Source: Gelatoporia subvermispora B (Eukaryota > Basidiomycota > Agaricomycetes > Polyporales > Gelatoporiaceae). Taken from it: 11,060 nucleotides of DNA. Made by a program: the position numbers and the translations under genes. The DNA lies in assembly GCA_000320605.2 (NCBI GenBank), contig KB445847.1:1-11060 (forward strand), written 5' to 3'. The notes under the pieces are model-generated. The model did no database searches. It saw only the letters and a program-made list of their open reading frames with translations, and was not told the origin of the DNA. Positions 1 through 7,531 of this stretch are shown here, one piece after another (the stretch's first letter is position 1; each line of letters opens with the position of its first letter).

Positions 1-30
1 AAATGGGATGGGAAAGAGTGGCGCGCACGA

Positions 31-72
31 GCCGGGTGCGCACAGGCCAGGCGCACATGGGCCAGGCGCGTG
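31..72. repeat. 15-base tandem repeat, three degenerate copies
   Basis: Copies start at 31 (GCCGGGTGCGCA), 46 (GCCAGGCGCACA) and 61 (GCCAGGCGCGTG) with an exact 15-base period. This is a small GC-rich minisatellite-like tract at the window edge. Confidence 0.65.
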
Positions 73-319
73 AGAGTAGCGCTCAGATCAGCGCACGTGC
101 CTCGGGGCAAAATTGCGAGCCACCCGTACAGCGGGGTATATTGCATTATACACCGTATCAAAATGCTCGTATATAACACTACAATGCTGTGGGAGAAAAC
201 ACAGAGGGAAAAGACGAAGAAATGAGGGAGATCGTCGAGCTTGTCGGCGGCGGCGGCGAGCACGGGGTAGGCGCGCACGGCGCGTGGGGCACGGGGACAT
301 TGCCGGGTGGCATGAGGGC

Positions 320-339
320 GGGCTGCCGACCGGCAGCCC
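320..339. repeat. Near-perfect 9-base-arm palindrome
   Basis: GGGCTGCCG (320-328) and CGGCAGCCC (331-339) are perfect reverse complements with a 2-base spacer. No T-run follows that would suggest a terminator, and its role is unknown. Confidence 0.75.
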
Positions 340-451
340 TTATCGGGTGTTGATCACGCTATCAGTTCAGGCGATCTCATCGCAGGAGATAATGGGCGGA
401 GGGGCGGGACATATTGGCAGGAATATTGGCCCACAGGGAGCTCAGGCAAAG

Positions 452-505
452 CGGAGCTTGCCAGCTTGGCGAACCGGGGCGGGTACGCCAAGCTAATAAG
501 CTCCG
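452..505. repeat. Two-step nested hairpin
   Basis: An outer arm pair CGGAGCTT (452-459) and AAGCTCCG (498-505) encloses an inner pair AGCTTGGCG (463-471) and CGCCAAGCT (486-494), with 3-base bulges on both sides and a 14-base GC-rich loop. All 17 paired positions are perfect. It could be a transposon end or LTR secondary structure, or a folded RNA; nothing else in the window identifies it. Confidence 0.75.
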
Positions 506-601
506 GGTAATGTGATGCCGAGGTGGTCCGCACCTGGATTATGTAAGCAACAAATCCAAATCTGGAAGGTCTCCAAGAAATGGACTCTGGAGATGCAAAG
601 T

Positions 602-1488
602 TCAAACCATGGCTTCCCGGAGCTCATATTCCTGTGCCGCCACATATCTGGTATTACAGCGGACGTACTTGAGGACAGAGCCCTCGAGCATACCTTTTGC
701 CTCGAATTCAACTCTAATCGCAGCTAGTTTGTCTAAGTGTTGGTTCATCAGAAGCATTTGCCCCAATGCATTGAACCTATTAGACTGACGCCAAGGTTCC
801 TTCACAGCCTTTATGTGTTTTGATTCAGTGATTGAAGAGCAGAGGCCGTTGGGTGCGCCAAACATCTTGATGAGTTTCACGTAGTGTACTAGTGCGTGTT
901 GACGGGAGAGAGCAAAACCCTCTGGTCGAACATCAGTTGTTTGGAAGATCTCGTGGTACTTGTGGAAGCGCCACAAGGCATCACGCATGGCATCCAGCAT
1001 TCGATCTGTGTGCACATTGTGCCGCGTGAGGTAACAAAAGTCCAGGAATGCACAAATTGCTCTCACCATGTCGGGAGGTACATATCCAATAATGGCGGGG
1101 AGCCAAACTTGCATTGTAGCATTAGAAAACTTGACAGCAATAAATCAGGGCATCCAAACCTTCATTAGTGCTTTACTGTCGTCGCTTGTCCACTGCTTGA
1201 ACCCGCATCCTTCAGGAAATCGTCATAAGTTCATGAATGGTGGAGATGCAGCAATCCTAATTTGAGACTGTCAGCACTATTCGTCAGGGTGCTCAATCAC
1301 AATCTCATGTACCGTCTATCAATATCCGCGAGAATGCCATTGGCCTTGGTCTTCCCATGCTCCTTTTCGAGGTATTCTTCCACCCATGTCACTAAATGAT
1401 CTTTAAAGGTGCCCTTAATTAACTGATGTAAGAGATACGGAGCGAGCAGCTCATGGATGTCTGCTCGTGGGAAGTCGTTCGTGAACGG
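602..1488 (-). pseudogene. Plavaka-type transposase, C-terminal part (pseudogene, truncated)
   Basis: This continues the transposase that stops at 5049, in phase 0. It opens with PFTNDFPRADIHELL, then LLHQLIKGTFKDHLVTWVEE and DIDRR. A 56-base intron (1312-1257) follows, then GCGFKQWTSDDSKALMK, LPAIIGYVPPDMVRAI, FLDFCYLTRHNVH, the block GLCSSITESKHIKAVKEPWR, and ALGQMLLMNQHLDKLAAIRV. All are typical of the second half of Plavaka transposases. There are two in-frame TGA codons: one at 1225-1223, where the family has Arg, and one at 1147-1145 inside a short segment that looks like a local duplication (ATGAAGGTTTGG at its start, ATGCAAGTTTGG at its end) or a decayed small intron. Recognisable similarity ends near AKGMLEG (about 680). 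The reading frame then closes at 602, without the further C-terminal domain I would expect, so the 3' end has been lost or replaced by the flank at 1-601. Confidence 0.87.
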
Positions 1489-1679
1489 CTGTCAATGAAG
1501 CGATTGTCAGCGCTCATCACACAAGAACGAGGAGTCAAATAACCAAAGAAGCAGAGGAAGTGGACAAAAGGAAGACAAAGCACAAAAAGTTGGCATAAAT
1601 ACTGGAAGAAGCAGTGGGCAAGAGCTGCCTCAAGCAGTACACAGTGTTTTGGCAGACATATACATTGCCTTGCACTTCG

Positions 1680-2748
1680 TCAACCCTGCATCGTCTTCTC
1701 GTGTGCCTTCTCGAGAATTATCAGCACGTCGAGGCTCTCCTTCAGCTTGTCGAGCGAGTCCTCCAGCTTCGCGTGCAGCTCGTTGAGCTTGTATGGCAAT
1801 GATGCTAACAACAATCTGCCTCTGGGTAAGCATGGGAATGCAGGCAAAGGAAGGAACTCCATACCAGGTGCAAAGCTGTGCACAGAAAACGTGAAGATGG
1901 GCATCTGCATTACCTTTGCATGCTCGAATGCCTCCTCAAGCAAACATGCTTGGCTTTGATCTCTTCGACCTTGCCATTGTACTTCGCCTCCTGACCCTGC
2001 AGGCTGAGTCAGCAAATTTTGTTGGCGTGAGCGATACATAGCACAAACCTCGAGTTCAACGTTGATCCGAGCGATCTCTTCTGAAAGGGCATCCCACTGC
2101 TCAAGATCAAGTTTCTCTATTTCCTCGAGCTTTGCAAGGTGTTCCTGTACAGCGGCATCGGCAGCAGCCGTGGCCTGCTCGTGCTCAGTGATAGCTTTTG
2201 CCACTTTGTCTTCGACACTTTGCAGCTTGGCGGAAAGGCTCAGCGTGTTCCGCCCTCATTCGCTCAAGCTCATCAACGTGTGCAGCAGTGTACTTGGCGG
2301 TCTGTTGGTCGAGCCAGCAAGACTAGGGTGGCCAGTGGTGGATGACGCGGTTGAGGGTGTCTATTTAACGGCATCGCTCATGGATGCATGGGGATGAGGA
2401 GCAGCAGACCTCGCAGAGGTCGCAGAGTCAGGAGAAGCAACCAATGATCTAGTAGCGGAGGCACCAGCCGAGGGCCTTGACACACTTGGCGCACCCTTTG
2501 AAGCGGTGGGAGTGGGTGACTTCATGGCCAGTGACTGCCGACGAGTCGCAGTCGAGACGCTCCCAGAGACACCAGTACTGGATTGTCGTGGCGGCATCAT
2601 TGATTTGGCTGGCGCAGTAGCAGAGGTGCTAGTCATTTTCCTAAGGGTGGAGGTAGCAGTGGTGGGCTTCGTGGCAGTAGCAGAGGACGTGCTCGTGGCT
2701 TTGGAGACTGCATGGGGTGCCTGTCTCGCAGGCCCGACCCAAACACAT
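1680..2748 (-). pseudogene. Ser/Thr/Ala-rich coiled-coil protein fragment (pseudogene)
   Basis: A fragment of a host-type gene. From 2748 to about 2365 it encodes a low-complexity, basic, Ser/Thr/Ala/Pro-rich segment (for example TSTLRKMTSTSATAPAKSMM and PRQSSTGVSGSVSTATRRQS), closed by a TAA before 2361. After a decayed stretch come coiled-coil exons: KYTAAHVDELERMRAEHAE, then in another frame KLQSVEDKVAKAITEHEQ and HLAKLEEIEKLD, then after an intron (2048-1997) GQEAKYNGKVEEIKAKH, and after a longer probable intron (1913-1788) LNELHAKLEDSLDKLKESLD, ending at a TGA at 1682-1680. Frame changes near 2240 and 1945 break it. A basic Ser/Thr-rich region before a long coiled coil occurs in CLIP-170-like microtubule plus-end proteins, but no CAP-Gly domain is visible, so that identity is only a guess. 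The retained introns show it arrived as genomic DNA, not as a cDNA copy. Confidence 0.6.
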
Positions 2749-3375
2749 CTGAGTTGATAATCTGAGGTCATACAACACCGCCAGGTGAGCACGCCGATAT
2801 CTAGCAGTGTGACATATGCATACCTTCCTGACAATGCTGTGTAATGAGTGTGTAGGATTGGCCCTGGAGGAGATGCTCGAGCTCAAAAGGAGTTGGGTGC
2901 CTAGAGCAAGCAAAGAGGTCGATCAAACGAGACGAGTGTGTGTAGGATTGAGCGTGAAGGATGTGCAGGGAAGGAGTTGGGCTGAGTGTGGGGGACCAGT
3001 AGTTGAGCGAGTGCATTGCACGGGAGGGAAATTGGGCAGACGGAGTGCGCCAGGAGTTTTTTTGGGAGCCCAAAATGGTTGCGAGAAGCCACAGTGCACG
3101 ACGATTGTGCGCAGTAGTCTCCCGCTGCAGTTCTGACCAGTGGATGAGGCTGGAATTCCCATCCTAGTCCCTTTGCGTTTGCGTGATAACCGGACCAGAG
3201 GGGCTCGTGGCGATCCGGGCACATTGAGTTCAAAACTCATGCTGTCAAATGTTCGTGTTATGTGGCATCACACACGGCGCAGAAATGACATGCCAGGCTG
3301 CCCGGAGAGAACGGGACACCCAGACTAGAAAACGGAACTGTAGGGACATTGCGTGTCGACGTATCAGCAACCCTG
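2749..3375. other. Cargo DNA between the two gene fragments
   Basis: No recognisable gene. It contains the duplication at 2848-2981 and a short palindrome (TTTTGGG 3060-3066, CCCAAAA 3069-3075). A few minus-strand frames stay open, but their products have no motifs I know; they may be leader exons or introns of the coiled-coil fragment. Confidence 0.4.
2848..2981. repeat. Degenerate tandem duplication, about 85-90 base period
   Basis: GTGTGTAGGATTG occurs at 2848-2860 and 2938-2950. Each copy is followed by AAGGAGTTGGG, at 2887-2897 and 2971-2981. The bases between have diverged and differ in length by six. This is a decayed direct duplication in the intron cargo, upstream of the coiled-coil fragment. 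Confidence 0.55.
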
Positions 3376-3818
3376 CTACACGCCTGCGCCCTCAAGGTGG
3401 CACATGCATCCCTGCACCATACACTGCACCTGGGGCGGGCATACCGCCAACACCTTATCCCTCGGCTCCTCCAAGACGCGTTCGATGGCGATTTTGAGGG
3501 CCGCCTTGCGCGCGTCGAGCTCGGTGGGGCCACATCCGGTGCCGAGCCATACGACCGTGTTCATGCCCGTGTCTGCGACTGCATTGAGGCTGAGAATCTA
3601 TATGAGAGACACAGGAATGCCATGTACTCACGTCCAATGCTGGCCCTCTACTGAGGCAGGCTGCTCCGTAGCGGCATCTGCTGCTCCACCCATTTGAGCC
3701 TCCAGGGAACCCCGCGCTCGTCTAACAGCTCCTCCAGCGTAAGGAATAGCACTGGTTTATGTGTCAGCATAGCTCATACAGCTTGAATATGATCATGTAT
3801 ACCTTGTTCCATCTCCAT
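3376..3818 (-). pseudogene. Short alpha-beta protein, possibly dsRBD-like (pseudogene)
   Basis: Three exons can be read. Exon 1 starts at ATG 3818 or 3812 and ends at 3803. A 51-base intron (3802-3752, branch GCTGAC) follows. Exon 2 gives LFLTLEELLDERGVPWRLKW and VEQQM, then must change frame. A 42-base intron (3631-3590) leads to exon 3, with WTLNAVADTGMNTVVWLGTG, then ELDARKAALKIAIERVLEEP, running to a stop at 3378-3376. The order helix, strand, strand, strand, helix, with GxG before an Ala/Lys-rich helix, resembles a double-stranded-RNA-binding domain. This rests on pattern only, and key basic residues of a real dsRBD are not clear. The frame change in exon 2 makes it a pseudogene, unless an unseen small intron corrects it. 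Confidence 0.4.
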
Positions 3819-4089
3819 GCTGCGTGATTGCGAGGGTTAGAGTTGATGGCGGTGGCAGAGGAGAGTGAGCTCGCCTCGGGCGTCAGCACGTGGGACGCTT
3901 GTCGATGGGCTCATATGCAAGTACAAACAGCATTTCAGAGCTGTTCTTGTGAGTCTTGACTGAGACTACACAAGATTTCATAGTTCTTGCAAACAGACGG
4001 AAGTTAAAATAGGCCGGGGATTTTGTCTATGTGTCCATAAGGGTAGCCACGCTGGCTGCAGCTTATCTGATATTGCCAGATATCATTCT
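3819..4089. other. Noncoding stretch upstream of the short gene fragment
   Basis: No gene seen. It would have been the promoter side of the minus-strand fragment that starts at 3818. A small inverted repeat (ATCTG and CAGAT around 4068-4084) sits next to the solo LTR insertion site. Confidence 0.4.
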
Positions 4090-4350
4090 TGTAACGGCGC
4101 AGGCCGTTACACCGCGCGAGGACTAGTAGTCACCCGGTAGCTTTTCCCCACTGGGGTTTTTGACGCACCCGTGGCCGTAGATTAGATATCGTAGAGTTTC
4201 CGCTTTTGTACATTTAGACGCCCGCGCGTCGGTCATCGTAGTCCTTTGTACTACCAACACCAGTACTCGCTGCTGTTTCGTTCATACCGCGCCCGCCCGA
4301 TTCGCTCTCTCTCGACCGTCTCCGCACCTGAACAAGACGCGCCCGTTACA
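4090..4350. mobile_element. Solo LTR of a retrotransposon (Ty3-like)
   Basis: The element begins TGTAACGG and ends CCGTTACA, an 8-base terminal inverted repeat with the TG...CA ends of an LTR. It is flanked by a perfect 5-base direct repeat ATTCT (4085-4089 and 4351-4355), the size expected from retroviral-type integrase. The first 22 bases form a hairpin (TGTAACGG and CCGTTACA around a 6-base loop). No primer-binding site, gag or pol follows, so the internal part was lost by LTR-LTR recombination. Size (261 bases) and ends fit a Ty3-type LTR; the superfamily is inferred. A small TIR element (MITE) is the alternative. Confidence 0.72.
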
Positions 4351-4355
4351 ATTCT

Positions 4356-5016
4356 GCGGGCGATTGCCAACCTTGTAGGTGTGCTTTCCGTTCGCTATGC
4401 GGCATTACTGATGCTTGGGGGTGCGCGGTAGAGGTGAGGGACTGGCATGATGGTTGTGCTGACTCGGTCGACATCCACAATCGCGTGTGATCTCATCCTC
4501 TACCTCATTACATGCTCTAGCAATGCTATTGTGGTTGATCCAAAGATCCATTTGTGCTCTGCGACTGCAAATTGGGGAAATGGGATGGGAATCCGAATTT
4601 GACATGCGTAGGGTGATTTTGACTGGTGCTTGACCTTCAGGCGCCCGTGTTGATCAGTGATCGAGGGTGATCGGCTACTGCACCATCGTTGTATGCCTGG
4701 CTTAGCTGTCGACTGGTCTACATAAGGTGTGGAGGTAGGTGTATGTGCACTCTGGACAAGCAGAGGGAAGGAGACGGGGAGAACATTGATGCGAAGGTAT
4801 ATGCTGCCAATGTTGTGCGGCTTTAGAATGGGATGGCCCCAAACCGTAATGCTTATCTGGTGATTGCATCGCCAATATGACAGATCTTCCCATAGGATCG
4901 GAGTTCCTTGAGCTGGCATGTTTGGGTGTCCGGTCACCTGAAAGGACTCCGAAGTCTGACCAAGCATGCATTCCCCACCCCTCGTGCACGACAAAGGGGA
5001 AACATGGGCGAAATTA
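4356..5016. other. Unassigned intron cargo
   Basis: The minus strand stays open over much of this stretch, continuous with the transposase exon that ends at 5049, but the product past that splice site shows no family motifs and composition typical of noncoding DNA. TGATC occurs three times within 4650-4672. The 14-mer at 4578-4591 (AAATGGGATGGGAA) also begins the window (1-14). Confidence 0.4.
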
Positions 5017-5048
5017 CAAATAACAAAGAGATAACAAAGATCACGTAC

Positions 5049-7268
5049 CACGATATCAGCAACAATACCGTACCCATCCCACACCTGTCCTATACTTAGA
5101 TCTTGCACGATTTTGTCGGTGTGGCATCTCTTGCGAGGAATTCCTCCACTCTCGAGATTCGGGGGACGCGCAGTGTATCTGATTCTGATAGTGAGAACAC
5201 TATACAAGAGCTGAGCCAAGCACTTACTTCGCACACCACCCTTGAACAATACACGCAAGAAGCGCCTGCTCCAGGTAATCGGCGATGTATGGACCAATAC
5301 CGAATATGACTTGGCAGAAGTACTCATCGGGGCAGCGGAAAATCTCCCATTTGGTCATGCCAGCCTTCAGTGATTCTAGAATTGCCAATAGAGAGGAATG
5401 AATGAGTTGCCTGCGGAATTTGCGGAAGAGTGGGTCATCATTGTACTTCTTATCCGCTGCGGAATCATTGATGACCTTCCGTGAATGTAGTATAGGCCAG
5501 AAAACTTACTTTTTGGGATAGCCAGGAAGCTGATTAGAACCAGAGCATTCCGATGAGCACGCCGGACATTATTGTGAACATCACCTATTGAGGCATACAA
5601 GGGGTAGTACTTGTTCTGGCCTGTGGCGACGGAGACTGTTGTCTTGTCACTCCCAAGGATTATTGGCACAAACATGGATCTATGAGTGTCAGGATCCTTA
5701 GCTATTTTGTTCTGTTTGACAGGTAACAGGTTGAGTACGCCGGTACGCCTTTTGAATATATGTTCGATTCGGAGCTTGTTTCCATGCCCAGCTACCGGAC
5801 ATAAAATTCTCACGATGTAGGCCACCTCCCTCTGACTTTGGCAGGTGATCACGGATTGGGGCGTAGTCGATCTCGTCCTTGAAATCGGGATTTGCAAGCA
5901 TATTCTTGATGATCTTCTTTGGATCACGGTACCAAACATCATAGTCGGCCTTCTGCCAAGCAGGTGCTTGATCCGGAAGTTGGTCCTTGTCCTTGTAGTT
6001 CAACGTAATTGACTGCCATGATATGTCTCCATTCGGAATCAAGTCAATTGTCTCATACAGAGGCCTGTGCCCTCCGAAAGGTCCAGAGTCCTTGTGCTTG
6101 GCCATACTGGCTGCCCACAGATAGAAGAGCTCGTCAATGTGACCTGCTGACATCTGGTTGCGAGTGTAGAGAAAGTCTGCAGTCTCAAACTGCACGTGAT
6201 CCTCAAAAGGGCTATAGTCGTCTGAGGCACGTGGAGGTTGTGGGCTCGGAGCGGTATTCTTTGGGAGAAATGTTCCATCCGCATCGCAAGGCCGGCCTGG
6301 CAGAGATAAGCTGCAAACTTTAAAGATTCTGAGGATCCTCACCATTCAGCTCAGGATGTTGCTTAATCAGACGCTCCTCATCATTATCACTCTCCAAGGA
6401 TGACGATGACATGTTGTTGCCGGAGCTGTCATTGTCGTTAGGGGATTCATCATCGTTGCTTGAGTCATCATCGTCACTAGAGTAGGCATTGTCGTCATTG
6501 TCATTGCCTTCATATCCAAGCGCTTCAGCTCCAGGGTCGTATCTTACGCTTTCAGGCGCTTCGGTCGCTTTGGCTGCTTCGGCTGCTTTGTCTGCTTCAT
6601 GCTCTGCATACTCTTCATCGTCGTCATCGTTGTAGAACTCGAAGGAGGTCTCCGACAACTCGTCATCTTCATCATCTGTGACAAGATTAGGATGTTGCTG
6701 TCATCCTGCTGCGATGACGTGCTGGAAAAGGGTGATTCATGCATTTTTACAGTCTCATCTCTACCATGTTGTCCCGGAGTATCGACATCCATTGCATCAA
6801 GATCCTGGGCGGACAAAAACAAGTTCTCCCATGAAATCCGAGTAGGGCTAAAGGCAAATTCGATGGGACCATTGTTACTTAAGACCCCAGGTGTGATGTC
6901 CTGATTGTCAGAGGAAGATGATACAGAGTGGTTGGCATCCGTAGTAGAATGAGTGTCATTGTGTGGGGCTTTGGCCGTGCTTTCCGGGGACTCTGGGACA
7001 TTGACAGGGATTGTGGCATTTGTGCCATGGGTGGAGCTCAAGCTTTCGGCAAGATGTTCACGTAGGACAGCATTGGCAGAACTAAAAAAAAGCTGTAAAT
7101 TTACTGAAACCGTAATTGTGGTCAGGGTACTTATAGCGGCCTAGACCCAGGAAGCGGCTGGCCAGCGTGGTGACATTGTAGGTGTCTCGTGAGGCCGCTA
7201 TAAGAGCTGCACCATTTCGTGCACACAGGATGGAATGGGCACAAGATATGGGGGATTCTCTTTGTCAT
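5049..7268 (-). pseudogene. Plavaka-type transposase, N-terminal and central part (pseudogene)
   Basis: This is the first part of a cut-and-paste DNA transposase of the Plavaka family (RNase H-like fold; acts on element ends in the nucleus). The likely ATG is at 7268. It is followed by a C2H2 finger (C-x5-C-x12-H-x3-H, ending in GLTRHLQCHH), then a long Ser/Asp/Glu-rich linker (about 7040-6345). Next come the family blocks GRPCDADGTFLP, DVWYRDPKKIIKNML, FMSGSWAWKQA, VPIILGSDKTTVSVATGQ (the Asp probably catalytic), VHNNVRRAHRNALVLI and FRKFRRQL, ending in YGIVADIV at 5049. Visible introns: 6342-6297, 5509-5457 and 5227-5179; another probably ends near 7084. Breaks: stops or a frame change in exon 1 near 7130, a frame change near 6690, and a frame change with about 60 extra bases near 5710-5770. 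In a family CxxC motif the second Cys is Tyr (WCAKYTARPP). The gene continues at 1488 beyond a giant intron. Family call is secure from motifs; exon 1 details are less so. Confidence 0.88.
7130..7204. repeat. 13-base perfect inverted repeat inside transposase exon 1
   Basis: CTTATAGCGGCCT at 7130-7142 is the exact reverse complement of AGGCCGCTATAAG at 7192-7204, separated by 49 bases. The right arm encodes part of the zinc finger (SYSGL on the minus strand). The left arm falls where the reading frame is lost. Confidence 0.8.
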
Positions 7269-7531
7269 GGTATGGATAGCTTAGTTAAGAGCACGAGGAG
7301 GAGGGGGGTAAAGATATGATTTTTTGTATTGTATGCACATAAATCAAGCCAAACCAGACGGTCCGATTCCAGCGGTACAGCAGTGGCGAGGCCGCGTGGC
7401 CCTTGAGATACAGCGGGAGGTCAGCCACAAATGGACAAGTTCCGTCACAAGGCGGGTGTTACATAGTTGAACATCCTGGCTGTGCACCCATGCTCTTCCT
7501 CACCTTCAACAACCCACATCAGCCCACCACG
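7269..7531. promoter_or_regulatory. Divergent intergenic region between the two pseudogenes
   Basis: This 263-base space separates the start of the transposase (minus, 7268) from the start of the plus-strand gene (7532), so it would have held both promoters. It contains a purine run (GAGGAGGAGGGGGG, about 7294-7307), a T-rich run and an AT-rich ACATAAAT near 7336 that could serve as a weak TATA-like site for the plus-strand gene. The bases before ATG 7532 (CACCACG) are compatible with a fungal start context. No defined operator is visible. Confidence 0.35.

Larger units (their letters stand above)
1..601. other. GC-rich flank with repeats and hairpins, no gene seen
   Basis: No open frame here has recognisable protein motifs or a believable intron pattern; the short frames present have skewed, Arg-rich composition typical of GC-rich noncoding DNA. 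The stretch has a (GGC)n-like run near 246-258, the tandem repeat at 31-72 and hairpins at 320-339 and 452-505. It replaces the expected C-terminal part of the transposase, so a junction with another repeat element probably lies near 600-680. Confidence 0.5.
1544..5016. mobile_element. Candidate inserted segment within the transposase intron
   Basis: An 8-base direct repeat, CAAATAAC on the plus strand, lies at 1536-1543 and 5017-5024, just inside the two ends of the giant intron. If it is a target-site duplication, removing one copy and the DNA between leaves an intron of about 80 bases with donor, branch site and acceptor intact, a believable original size. I could not find matching terminal inverted repeats at the two edges. 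The repeat is AT-rich, and similarity continues for a few bases past it, so microhomology repair or chance is also possible. Confidence 0.4.
1489..5048 (-). other. Oversized intron of the transposase, holding foreign DNA
   Basis: On the minus strand the exon ending in DIV is followed at 5048 by a consensus donor (GTACGT). The exon starting PFTND is preceded at 1490-1489 by an acceptor (TTCATTGACAG) with a branch-like CTGAC about 20 bases upstream. The join is in phase 0 and restores the family order DIV-PFTNDF. The gap is 3,560 bases, whereas the other introns of this gene are 46-56 bases. It holds two broken gene fragments and a solo LTR. Whether it could ever have been spliced at this length is unknown. 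Confidence 0.82.

Noticed and set aside
113..496. Plus-strand open frame of 127 codons in the left flank
   Set aside because: Arg/Gly-rich product from GC-rich repeats and hairpins, no motif, no intron logic; best explained by composition.
1630..1833. Minus-strand Arg/Glu-rich 67-codon frame
   Set aside because: It is the alternative frame of the coiled-coil exon at 1787-1680, whose Leu/Lys heptad pattern fits the other frame.
3060..3075. Palindrome TTTTGGG-AG-CCCAAAA as a terminator or transposon end
   Set aside because: Too short and isolated, not at the edge of any defined element, and fungal genes do not use such terminators.
3190..3250. Possible tRNA suggested by a GAGTTCAAAACTC T-arm-like motif
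   Set aside because: No matching acceptor stem, D-arm or anticodon arm could be built around it.
1..4591. Shared 14-mer AAATGGGATGGGAA at 1-14 and 4578-4591 as paired element ends
   Set aside because: Low-complexity purine-rich match in direct orientation, with no extended similarity around either copy.
4500..5327. Long minus-strand open frame of 275 codons as one protein
   Set aside because: Only 5178-5049 matches the transposase. The upstream part crosses an intron and the part below 5048 is past a consensus donor, with no family motifs.
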